DNA from: Caballeronia sp. GAFFF1
Lineage (GTDB): Bacteria > Pseudomonadota > Gammaproteobacteria > Burkholderiales > Burkholderiaceae
DNA length: 57,367 nt
Direction of reading: 5' to 3'
NCBI RefSeq assembly: GCF_023630705.1
Contig: NZ_JALQEM010000009.1
Coordinates: 1 to 57,367, forward strand
Shown piece by piece: positions 19,286 to 28,600 of the stretch. Both the position numbers and the translations under genes were made by a program. How positions within the stretch are numbered: the first letter of the stretch is position 1; each line of letters begins with the position of its first letter. Below the pieces are notes generated by a model. It was not told where the DNA came from. It did no database searches and saw only the letters and a list, made by a program, of their open reading frames with translations.

Positions 19286-20311
19286 TTACTGAACCAACTG
19301 AGGTTCCGGAAAGCGCCACGCGCCGCTCAATATCTCCGCGCGAGGACGATACAGCCGCACCCAGTAGGTCCAGTCCGGCGGCGTCGGCAGGCAATTCGGG
19401 ATCACGCCGTCGCACCCGCCGAACTGCACCGTGACCGTACGGTCCGGGTTCTTCTTCGCGGTCACGTCGTTGACCGAGTACGCGTCGTACGGATTCTTCT
19501 CCAGGCGGCCTTGCGCGTTGTACATGGTGATGGACCAGAAGGCATCGACGGGAACGTCCTTGACCGTGAGCCGGTAGACTTTCGTGCCGTCGTTGCCGGG
19601 CGGCGTGACGGTAAGGTATGTCGCGTCCTTGTCCGGATTGCCGCCCCAGCCGGACGCGGTCGCGATGAGGTGCCGCACCGGATCGACCTCGCCGCGCGCG
19701 CCGAACATCCTGTGCGTGTCGGGCAGCGTCGCCGCGAGCGCGAGCAGGGCGTCGCGCACCTTTTTCTGACTGACGTCATCCCACGCCGGAACCTCGAAGT
19801 TGCCCCGGCTCGCCTGCTCGGTGCGGATCGCGTCCTGCAACGCATGCGCTTTGTCGAGATCGGCCGGGCTGTTCGGATCGACGAACACGCGCACGCCGAG
19901 CAGCAAATAGCGCGTGCCCACGCGCTGACGCTCGAAGCGATAGCGGCCCGCGCCGTAGTAGACGCCCGCGACATAGTGATCTTCGTCAATCGCCATGAGC
20001 GACATGAAACGTTTGCCCGCGTCGGGCATCGTGACCGTGACCGGCCCGGCGTCGAGATCGAACACGGCCGCGGAGTAGAGCGTGTCACGATTGGTGCGCA
20101 CGACCACTTGCGAATCGGCGGACGCGGGAATCCGGCGGTGATCGAACGCCCCGAGACCTTTCGCTCGCGTCACGGCCTGACGGAAATAGAGATCGCTCTC
20201 GGCGCGGTTGAAGTTGTCCGCCGTGACGGGTTTCGGCGCCTCCCCGGCGCGCGCCATCGTGAGGAATGCTAAATAAAACGCTGCCGCGAAGATTTTTGAT
20301 TTGACGCTCAC
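19286..20311 (-). CDS. DUF1254/DUF1214 domain exported protein
   Basis: The 341-aa protein has an N-terminal signal peptide (FAAAFYLAFLTMARAG). The DUF1254 part (about residues 45-160) contains RTNRDTLYSAAVFDLDAGPV. The DUF1214 part (about residues 225-335) contains VPVDAFWSITMYNAQGRL and the ending PPDWTYWVRLYRPR. Proteins of this pair are periplasmic beta-rich modules of unsettled role. The combination is common in proteobacteria and mycobacteria. It is encoded singly, with a tRNA gene upstream. Confidence 0.88.
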   Translation of the reverse strand: MSVKSKIFAAAFYLAFLTMARAGEAPKPVTADNFNRAESDLYFRQAVTRAKGLGAFDHRRIPASADSQVVVRTNRDTLYSAAVFDLDAGPVTVTMPDAGKRFMSLMAIDEDHYVAGVYYGAGRYRFERQRVGTRYLLLGVRVFVDPNSPADLDKAHALQDAIRTEQASRGNFEVPAWDDVSQKKVRDALLALAATLPDTHRMFGARGEVDPVRHLIATASGWGGNPDKDATYLTVTPPGNDGTKVYRLTVKDVPVDAFWSITMYNAQGRLEKNPYDAYSVNDVTAKKNPDRTVTVQFGGCDGVIPNCLPTPPDWTYWVRLYRPRAEILSGAWRFPEPQLVQ

Positions 20312-20381
20312 TCAAGTCTCCTTGTGGCGTGAATTGCCGTTGTAATCTGCTTTTGAGTTCGTGATGAAAACACGATAGGCC

Positions 20382-20466
20382 TGGTGCCGGGGACCGGACT
20401 CGAACCGGCAAGCCGTGAGGCGGCGGATTTTAAGTCCGCTATGTTTACCAATTTCATCACCCCGGC
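20382..20466 (-). tRNA. tRNA-Leu (anticodon UAA)
   Basis: On the minus strand a full class II tRNA is readable. It has the acceptor stem GCCGGGG/CCCCGGC and the D-loop with GGTAAACA. The anticodon stem GCGGA/TCCGC encloses CTTAAAA, giving anticodon TAA. A long variable arm is followed by the T-arm GGTTCGAGTCC and an encoded CCA end. It decodes UUA/UUG leucine codons. No integrase or duplicated 3' end was seen nearby, so it is not marked as an attachment site. Confidence 0.97.
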
Positions 20467-20653
20467 AGGGCGGACGCGATTCTACCATTGCGCCGGGTCG
20501 CGCCAAAACCGCGTCGACGGGCGATCCGCTGCAAACGCGCGTCGATTGAAAGCCATTCGACAACCTCGCACGCCTCACGCATAATCGCCGACGGACCGGC
20601 GCGCCAGTGAACGCGCGCAACGGCAGGCCGTCGATCACGCGCAAGGACACACG

Positions 20654-21238
<585 letters not shown>

Positions 21239-21239
21239 C

Positions 21240-21701
21240 TTGCCGACGACGCGCATCGGTCTCATTTCCGACACGCACAACCTCGTGCGCCCCGAGGCGC
21301 TGGATGCGCTGCGCGATTGCGCGCACATCGTTCACGCGGGCGATATCTGCAAGCATGAGGTGCTCGACGCGCTCGCGCAACTCGCGCCGCTGACCGTCGT
21401 GCGCGGCAATAACGATGTCGCCCCGAGCGTCGCGCATCTGCCGGAGCACGCGCGCATCGAAGTGGCCGGCGCGGCGATTCACGTTGTGCACGATATCGCC
21501 GATGTCCCCGCCGAGCTCGACGGCGTCGATGTCGTCGTGACCGGGCATTCGCACAAGCCGGTCGTTGCGCGACGCGGCGGCGTGCTCTTCGTGAATCCGG
21601 GCAGCGCGGGGCCGCGCCGCTTCAAATTGCCGATCAGCATCGGCCTGCTCGACATCGGCGAGGCGGGGATCGAGGCGCGCATCGTCACGCTCATCGCATG
21701 A
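21240..21701 (+). CDS. YfcE/MJ0936-type metallophosphoesterase
   Basis: The 153-aa calcineurin-like phosphodiesterase has a complete metal-site set: GLISDTHN (D, H), HAGDI (D), VRGNND (N), VVTGHSHKP (H-x-H) and the FVNPGSAGPRR ending. E. coli YfcE hydrolyses phosphodiesters in vitro; the cellular substrate is unknown. The start is a TTG at 21240, one base after the channel gene stop, with gcgaggag upstream. It is followed directly by a strong terminator. Confidence 0.9.
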   Translation: MPTTRIGLISDTHNLVRPEALDALRDCAHIVHAGDICKHEVLDALAQLAPLTVVRGNNDVAPSVAHLPEHARIEVAGAAIHVVHDIADVPAELDGVDVVVTGHSHKPVVARRGGVLFVNPGSAGPRRFKLPISIGLLDIGEAGIEARIVTLIA

Positions 21702-21702
21702 A

Positions 21703-21734
21703 AAAGGCCAGCGTCTTTTCAGACGCCGGCCTTT
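21703..21734. terminator. Bidirectional terminator between phosphoesterase and proP
   Basis: A 14-bp stem (aaaggccagcgtct/agacgccggccttt, one G-T) has a tttc loop. It is A-rich on the left and T-rich on the right, lying between two convergent genes. It can serve both strands. Confidence 0.85.
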
Positions 21735-21759
21735 CGCGCTTCCTGTTTCCAGGAGTCGC

Positions 21760-23235
21760 TTACGCGCGGACCGTGCCTTCCGGAAAGCGGTCGTCCATCT
21801 CGGCCGCCTCGCGATGGCCGCGCAGGATCGCATGCGCTTCGGAGTGCGTCGCGACCGCGGGCGGCGAGCCCTTCAGCGGCTTCTTCGCCGTTTCGTGCAG
21901 TGCGAGCACCGAGACGATGCCGATCACCGACGCGCCCATCAAATAGTACGCGGGCATCATCAGGTTGCCGGTCTTGCCGACGAGCCATGCCGTGACGAGC
22001 GGCGTCGTGCCGCCGAAGAGCGACACCGACACGTTGAAGCCGATGGCGAGCGCGCCGTAGCGAATCTTCGTCGGGAAGAGCGCGGGCAGCGACGACGGCA
22101 TCACGCCCGTAAACGTCGACAGAAGCGCGCCGAGGATCATCATGCCGGCGAAAATCGACGGCACCGTGCCCATGCGGATCAGCGAGAGCGCCGGAACCGA
22201 CAGCGCCAGCAGTCCGACGCAGCCCGCGAGCATCACCGGCTTGCGGCCGATCGTGTCGGAGAGGCGCCCGGCGAGGAGCGTGAGCGGCATCATCAGCACC
22301 ATCACCACGAGCACGATGAACAGGCCGTGCGTCTCGTTGAACTTGAGCGTCGCCGACAGATAGCTCGGCAGATACGAGAGCGCCATGTAGTCGGTCACGT
22401 TGAAGATCAGCACGAGGCCCACGCATTGCAACAGCGGCTTCCACTGCGCGAGCAGCGTTTCACGGAACTGCGTCTTGGTCGTTTCGTGCGCGGCCGCTTC
22501 CATCTTGTCGGCTTCGCGCTGGAACGCGGGCGTTTCTTCCAGCTTCATGCGGATATACAGACCGATCAGGCCGAGCGGCCCCGCGATGAGAAACGGAATG
22601 CGCCAGCCCCAGCTCAGAAGTGCATCTTGCGAGAGCGCGCCAGTCAGCACCGCGACGACGCCCGCGCCCAGCACGTAGCCGACGAGCGTGCCGAATTCGA
22701 GAAAGCTCGCCATGAACCCGCGCTTCTTGTCCGGCGAGAATTCGGCGATGAACGTCGCCGCGCCGCCGTACTCGCCGCCCGTGGAGAAGCCTTGCACGAG
22801 ACGCGCGACGAGCAGCAGCACCGGCGCCACGACGCCAATGCTTCCATAGCTCGGAATCAGTCCGATGCAGAACGTGCCGATGGCCATCATGATCATCGTC
22901 ATCGCGAGTACGCGCTTGCGGCCGATGCGGTCGCCGAGCGGCCCGAACACCATGCCGCCGAGCGGGCGCACGAGAAACGCCGCCGCGAACGTGCCGAAGG
23001 TTGCGAGCAACTGCGCGGTCGGGCTGGACGAGGGGAAGAACACCTTGCCGAGCGTCACGGCGATATAGCTGTACACGCCGAAGTCGAACCATTCCATCGC
23101 GTTGCCGATGGCCATGGCGCCGACGGCGCGCTTGAGCAGGGATTGATCGACGATGGTGATGTCGTCGAGGGAAAGTCCGTTAGCTTGATTCGATGTGTGG
23201 CGCTTGCGCCAAAGGCCGTCGTTTAGGGCGGTCAT
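21760..23235 (-). CDS. proP: ProP-like osmoprotectant:H+ symporter (MFS)
   Basis: The 491-aa metabolite:H+ symporter resembles E. coli ProP throughout: GNAMEWFDFGVYSYIA in helix 1, TFCIGLIPSY, QGFSTGGEYGGAATFIAE, WGWRIPFLIAGPLGLIGLY and NLMMPAYYLM near the end. ProP imports proline, glycine betaine and ectoine under osmotic stress. Related MHS transporters carry other acids, so specificity is inferred. E. coli ProP ends with a C-terminal coiled coil that tunes osmosensing; here the tail after LKGSPPAVATHSEA is only about 30 residues with no clear heptads. The ATG at 23235 was preferred over 23280, which has no ribosome site. Confidence 0.82.
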   Translation of the reverse strand: MTALNDGLWRKRHTSNQANGLSLDDITIVDQSLLKRAVGAMAIGNAMEWFDFGVYSYIAVTLGKVFFPSSSPTAQLLATFGTFAAAFLVRPLGGMVFGPLGDRIGRKRVLAMTMIMMAIGTFCIGLIPSYGSIGVVAPVLLLVARLVQGFSTGGEYGGAATFIAEFSPDKKRGFMASFLEFGTLVGYVLGAGVVAVLTGALSQDALLSWGWRIPFLIAGPLGLIGLYIRMKLEETPAFQREADKMEAAAHETTKTQFRETLLAQWKPLLQCVGLVLIFNVTDYMALSYLPSYLSATLKFNETHGLFIVLVVMVLMMPLTLLAGRLSDTIGRKPVMLAGCVGLLALSVPALSLIRMGTVPSIFAGMMILGALLSTFTGVMPSSLPALFPTKIRYGALAIGFNVSVSLFGGTTPLVTAWLVGKTGNLMMPAYYLMGASVIGIVSVLALHETAKKPLKGSPPAVATHSEAHAILRGHREAAEMDDRFPEGTVRA

Positions 23236-23696
23236 AGGTTGAAGACTCCGTGTCGAGTACCGGATGCTCGCGAAAAGCATCGGGCGCGCCGCCTGGGCAG
23301 CGCATGGGCCGGATAGTGCAGTTTCGTGACGGCGCCGCGAGCCGTTCCGACCGTCAGGACGAGAGCGAATGGCTCCGCCGAGCGTCGGACAGGGACGCCC
23401 GAAGCTGACGATCGAAGAAAAGCGGTGCCGGTGCCTCGCGGTGGAAGTCGCGAAATTGCACTCGGATAAAACAAACGAATTGGACGCGCGGACGGCGAGC
23501 CGGGAGGCAGCCGCGGGTGGAACCGCAACGTCGGCGAAAACTAAGGCCTGGAACGAAAAAGGCCGGCGTACTGCTTAACCGACAAGCCTCTTTGTATAAA
23601 AACTGTCACTACCACGCGTTACCCGATAAAAGGTATGCCGGGCAGGCCGCGCGTGAATGATGGTGAATTGCTGTTGATAACGAGCAAGATGATAAC

Positions 23697-23857
23697 ACGA
23701 TGACAGACGAACTGCAAACCCGCCTGTATTTTGAGCAGTGCCGAGCCGGCGCTATCCCTTACGGGGCTTAGGATTGCGCCGAGTCGTGTCCTATGCGTCC
23801 CATGTTCTAAACGGTACGTGCAAGCAATAAAAAACCGACCCCGAGAGGTCGGTTTCT
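23697..23857 (+). ncRNA. Candidate small RNA in an AT-richer gap (speculative)
   Basis: The 23236-23878 interval has no convincing gene and its right half is visibly AT-richer. On the plus strand TTGCTG, a 16-base spacer and TGATAA (23668-23695) form a promoter-like pair. About 160 bases on, a hairpin followed by tttctg could end a transcript. Within it lies a 23-codon ORF (MTDELQTRLYFEQC...) with no good ribosome site. This is pattern evidence only; it could equally be leader sequence or a remnant. Confidence 0.25.
23832..23855 (-). terminator. Terminator of the argA-yggX unit
   Basis: A 9-bp stem (aaaccgacc/ggtcggttt) with a 6-base loop is followed on the minus strand by a tttttt run (ggttttttattgc). 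It sits 24 bases beyond the yggX stop. Confidence 0.9.
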
Positions 23858-23878
23858 GCGACGGTCGCGGGCCGGAGA

Positions 23879-24151
23879 TCAGCTTTGCGGCGGCACGTAG
23901 CCCGAGGCCGTATCGGCACCTTCGCCGAAGAAATACTTCTCCGTCTGCTTGAGCAGATACTGGCGCGCGCGCGGGTCGGCCATGTTCAGGCGATTTTCGT
24001 TGATGAGCATCGTCTGCTGCTTGAGCCAGCCTTGCCACGCTTCCTTCGAAACCGTCTCGTAGATGCGCTTGCCGAGTTCGCCCGGCAGCGGCGGGAAGTC
24101 CAGTCCCTCGGCTTCCTTGCCGAGCTTTGCGCATTGAACCATTCGGGCCAT
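23879..24151 (-). CDS. yggX: Fe(2+)-trafficking / oxidative-damage protection protein YggX
   Basis: This 90-aa cytosolic protein starts [18 protein letters not shown] and contains [21 protein letters not shown] and [19 protein letters not shown], diagnostic of YggX. It protects Fe-S enzymes from oxidative damage and is proposed to move iron. The conserved Cys 7 is present. The ATG at 24151 follows aaggagaaacac; the upstream in-frame ATG has no such site. It lies 90 bases downstream of argA on the same strand and ends at a strong terminator, so the two probably form one unit. Confidence 0.95.
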   Translation of the reverse strand: MARMVQCAKLGKEAEGLDFPPLPGELGKRIYETVSKEAWQGWLKQQTMLINENRLNMADPRARQYLLKQTEKYFFGEGADTASGYVPPQS

Positions 24152-24241
24152 CTGTGTTTCTCCTTGATCGACCGGTATCGGCTTGGCCTGCCGGTCCATG
24201 ATTTGCAATTCGGACAAGCGCGGCGCGCGTCCGTTGTCAGG

Positions 24242-25612
24242 TCAAAGCTGTTTCATCAAGACGAGCGACTTGCGCTGCCAGTTGTAAAGGCGGCGGCGGT
24301 CTTCCGGCAGATCGTCCACCGTCACCTTGACGAAGCCGCGCTTGAGGAACCAGTGTTCGGTACGCGTCGTCAGCACGAAGATGCGCGTGAGGCCGCGCGC
24401 GCGGGCGCGCTGCTCGATGCGTTTCAGGAGCCGCTCGCCGTCGCCGGAACCTTGCGCTTCGGGCGCGACCGTGAGGCACGCCATTTCGCCGATGCGCTCC
24501 TGCGTGTACGGATACAGCGCCGCGCAGCCGAAGAGCACGCCGTCGTGCTCGATGACCGAGAAGTGATCGATATCCCGCTCGATCTGATGACGCCCGCGCC
24601 GCACGAGCGTGCCGTCGGCTTCGAGCGGTTCGATCAGCGTGAGAATGCCGCCGACGTCGTCGGGCGTGGCTTCGCGCAGGCTTTCGAGGTTCTCGTACGA
24701 GATCATCGTGCCGACGCCGTCGTGCAGGAACAGTTCGAGCAGCACGCTGCCGTCGAGCGCGTACGGAATGATGTGCGCCCGCGCCACGCCGCCGCGGCAG
24801 GCGCGAATGGCGTGCTTCAGATAGAACGCGGTATCGCCCTGCAATTCGCCGGATTCGTGCAGCCGGTAGGCGTCGTCGAGCGACATTTCGCGCACCAGTT
24901 CGCCTTCCTGATCGGCGAGCCCCGGAATCTCCGTCACGAAGATGATCTTGTCGGCGCGCAGCGCGATGGCGGCCGCGGAGGCGACGTCTTCCATCGACAG
25001 GTTGAAGGCTTCACCCGTCGGCGAAAAGCCGAGCGAGGACAGCAGCACGATCTTGTTGCTGGCGAGGGACTGGCGGACGGAGTCGCCGTCGATCTTGCGC
25101 ACGACGCCCGTGTGCTGGAAATCGACGCCATCCAGAATGCCGACTGGCCGCGCCGTCACGAAGTTGCCGGACACGACGCTGATGTGCGCGTGCGCCATCG
25201 GCGTGTTCGGCAAGCCCTGGCTGATGGCGGCCTCGATGTCGAGACGCACTTCGCCGGCGGCTTCCTTCGCGGATTCGAGCGCGCGGGCATCCGTTATGCG
25301 CAGTCCATGCGAGAACGACGATTCGACGCCGTGCAGGCTCAACTGTTCGTCCAGCTGCGGACGCGAGCCGTGGACGAGCAGAATCTGGATGCCCATCGCG
25401 TGCAGCAGGCCGACGTCCTGCACCAGCGCGTTCAGCCGTCCTTCCTGCACGAGTTCCCCGCCGAACGCGACGACGAACGTCTTGTTCCGGAACGCATGGA
25501 TATAGGGCGCCACGGAGCGCATCCAGTCGACGAACTGGCCGAGGGAAGTCGGCGCGTCGGCTTCGCTTGCGGGCGGCTGCGACGCCAGGGTGAGGTCGGT
25601 TTGGGAATTCAT
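24242..25612 (-). CDS. argA: Amino-acid N-acetyltransferase (N-acetylglutamate synthase) ArgA
   Basis: ArgA catalyses the first step of arginine synthesis, acetyl-CoA + glutamate to N-acetylglutamate. The 456-aa protein has the classical two-domain form. An amino-acid-kinase-like domain (about residues 40-300: NKTFVVAFGGELVQEG, ILLVHGSRPQLDEQL) serves arginine feedback. A C-terminal GNAT domain (about residues 310-456) contains MACLTVAPEAQGSGDGERLL, the acetyl-CoA loop. Length agrees with E. coli (443 aa). It is divergent from hrpA, with the two starts 22 bases apart. Confidence 0.95.
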   Translation of the reverse strand: MNSQTDLTLASQPPASEADAPTSLGQFVDWMRSVAPYIHAFRNKTFVVAFGGELVQEGRLNALVQDVGLLHAMGIQILLVHGSRPQLDEQLSLHGVESSFSHGLRITDARALESAKEAAGEVRLDIEAAISQGLPNTPMAHAHISVVSGNFVTARPVGILDGVDFQHTGVVRKIDGDSVRQSLASNKIVLLSSLGFSPTGEAFNLSMEDVASAAAIALRADKIIFVTEIPGLADQEGELVREMSLDDAYRLHESGELQGDTAFYLKHAIRACRGGVARAHIIPYALDGSVLLELFLHDGVGTMISYENLESLREATPDDVGGILTLIEPLEADGTLVRRGRHQIERDIDHFSVIEHDGVLFGCAALYPYTQERIGEMACLTVAPEAQGSGDGERLLKRIEQRARARGLTRIFVLTTRTEHWFLKRGFVKVTVDDLPEDRRRLYNWQRKSLVLMKQL

Positions 25613-25634
25613 GCCGGGATTATAATGCGACGCT

Positions 25635-28600
25635 ATGCCGAATGTTTCCAGACGCCCCGTTCAGCCGGGCCAGCCGCAGTCCGCCGATAAGACCCTCACC
25701 GCTCAGGAGCAGTTGAAGAAACTGCGCGAGAACCTGTTGCGCGATGCGCGGCCGAGCGAGGCGCCGGCCGAATCGGCCGGGCTCAGCAAGAAAGAGCTGG
25801 CGGCGCGGCGGTTTGCCGGGGCGCAAGACGAGTCGAAGCAGACGCAGCCGTCGCGCGATGCCGGGGCAGGGCGCGCGCCGAAGCCGTCGGGCGACGCGGG
25901 TCCGCAAGGCCGAAGCGCGGGCGAGCGCGGATCGGATGCGGCAAAGGCGCATCGCGCTGCTGTGTCGAGCGCGGAGAGCGCCGCACGGCCCGCACAGGCG
26001 AATCAACGTGGGCCGGCATCGGGGAAGTCTGATCGCGGATTGCGATCGCCCGCTGCCCGAAGCACGGACGATGCTGCGAAGCCGGCCCAGTCTGATCAAC
26101 GCGGCGCAGTTGCACCGAAGCCGGATCGCGCAACGCAAGCGCGAACTGGCAGAAGCGTGGAGGACAGCGCAAAGGCGGCAGAGTCCAGCCAACGCGGCGT
26201 GGATGCGCCGAGGCAGGATCCCGCGACTCGATCGCGCGCTGGGTTAGGCGCGGAAAGCGCCGCGGACCCCGACCAATCAAACCAACGCGGCGCAGAAGCG
26301 GCCAAGCTGGGTCGCCTCACCAAATTGCCCGGTGTCCGAGGCGCGGACGATGCAGCGCCGCCTGCTCAACGTGTGCAACGCGGCGCAGTTGCACCGAGGC
26401 CGGATCGCGCAATGCAATCGCCAGCCGGCCGCAGCGCGAGAGACGGCGCAGAGGCGACACAGTCCAGCCAACGCGGCGTGGATGCGCCGAGGTCCGATCG
26501 GGCGATTCAATCGAGCGGTGTTTTGGGCGCGGGAAACCCCGTTAAGCCTGAACAATCCAACCAACACGGTGCCGGCGGGATGAGGCTCACTCGCGCGGCG
26601 CAACCAGCGGCTGTCTCCAGCGCGGAACGCGCCGCGAACCCGGCACAATTGAACGAACGCGGCGCAGAGGCGGCGAAGCCCAGTCGCCAAACGCAATCGC
26701 CCGCCGTGCGGGGCGCGGGGACGGCACAATCGGATCAGCGCGAAACGATCGCGTCGAAGCCGCATTATGCGGACGAGTCGGACGTTGGCCGAAGCGCAAG
26801 AAACGGCACGAACGTCGAGCAGCCCGACCGGCGCGGAGCGAGCGCGGTGGAGCGGCATCGCGCGGAACAGAAACAGTCGCCCGCTGTTCCCGGCGCACAG
26901 AAGCCGGCGCAATCGAATCAGCGGGATACGGAGCGCCAGAGCGACGGCCCGGCGCGCGCTCGGTCGCAGGAACGGGCGGCGGCATCGTCGGTCGGCGAAA
27001 CGAACGCCGCGCCCCGAGCGGACGACGGCGCATCCCATCGCGAAGCCCGCCGCGCGAACGCGGACGAGCACACGCACGCGGCCGCCGCCGAACGCGATGA
27101 CCGCATCGCAACGCGGAACACAACGCCGGCCCATCACAATCCGCGCAGCGCCGAGAGGCCGCCCCGCGCCGAAGCCCGCGCCGAGCGCAAGCGCCACGAA
27201 CCCCGCACCGTCACGCCGAATCCGATCCCGCCGATCACCTTCCCCGAGGCGCTGCCCGTCTCCGGCCGCCGCGAAGAGATCGCGCGTGCGATCGAGTCGA
27301 ATCAGGTCGTCATCGTCAGCGGCGAAACGGGCTCCGGCAAAACCACGCAGCTGCCGAAAATCTGCCTCGCGCTCGGACGCGGCCTCGGCGCGGGCGGCGC
27401 CGGCTTGATCGGCCACACGCAGCCGCGCCGGATCGCGGCCTCGGCGACAGGGCGGCGCATCGCGGAGGAACTCGGCACGCCGTTCGGCGAAGTCGTCGGC
27501 TACAAGGTGCGCTTCACGGACAATCTCGCGCCCGGCGCGTCCGTCAAGCTGATGACCGACGGCATTCTGCTCGCCGAAACGCAGACCGACCCGCTGCTCA
27601 AAGCCTACGACACCATCATCATCGACGAGGCGCACGAGCGCAGCCTCAACATCGACTTCCTGCTCGGCTATCTGAAGGAGATCCTGCCGAAGCGCCCGGA
27701 CCTGAAGCTGATCGTCACATCCGCGACCATCGACGCCGGCCGTTTCGCGCGCCACTTCGGCAGCGAAGAGAAGCCCGCGCCGGTGATCGAGGTGAGCGGG
27801 CGGCTGTATCCGGTCGAAATCCGCTATCGCCCGATCGAAGAGGAAAGCGAGGCGATCAAGAATGCGCAGGGCACGCCGCAGAAACGAAGCGACCGCAAGA
27901 CGGACCGCGATCTGATGGAAGGCATCGTCGATGCCGTCGACGAACTCTGCCGCGAAGGCCCGGGCGACGTGCTCGTCTTCCTGCCCGGCGAACGCGAGAT
28001 TCGCGACGCCGCCGAGGCGCTGCGCAAGCACCATCCGCCGCATACGGAGATTCTGCCGCTCTTCGCGCGTCTCTCGGCGCAGGAGCAGGAGCGCGTGTTC
28101 AGGCCGTCGAACGCGCGGCGCATCGTGCTGGCCACGAACGTCGCGGAGACGTCGCTGACGGTGCCGGGCATCCGCTATGTCGTCGATACGGGCACCGCGC
28201 GCGTGAAACGCTACTCGTACCGCAACAAGGTCGAGCAGTTGCAGATCGAGCCGGTGTCGCAGGCGGCGGCGAACCAGCGCGCGGGCCGCTGCGGGCGCGT
28301 GGCGGACGGCGTCTGCATCCGGCTTTACGACGAAGCCGACTTCCAGTCGCGCCCGCGCTTCACCGATCCGGAGATTTTGCGCTCGTCGCTCGCGGCGGTG
28401 ATCCTGCGCATGAAGTCGCTGCATCTGACGGAGATCGAGACGTTCCCGTTCATCGAGCCGCCGCCGGGACGCGCGATCGCGGACGGCTATCAGTTGCTGA
28501 ACGAACTCGGCGCGGTCGATGACGACAACGCGTTGACGCCGCTCGGCCGCGAACTCGCGCGCCTGCCGCTGGACCCGCGCGTCGGCCGCATGATTCTCGC

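Noticed and set aside
20382..20466. tRNA-Leu as an integration site
   Set aside because: No integrase gene, no duplicated tRNA 3' end and no composition shift on either side.
23369..23578. 69-codon plus-strand ORF upstream of proP
   Set aside because: Composition looks random (mixed charged and Ala/Thr), with no ribosome site and no recognisable domain.
25961..26940. CRISPR-like array
   Set aside because: The repeats are in-frame coding, diverged and without unique spacers or cas genes. They are protein tandem repeats.
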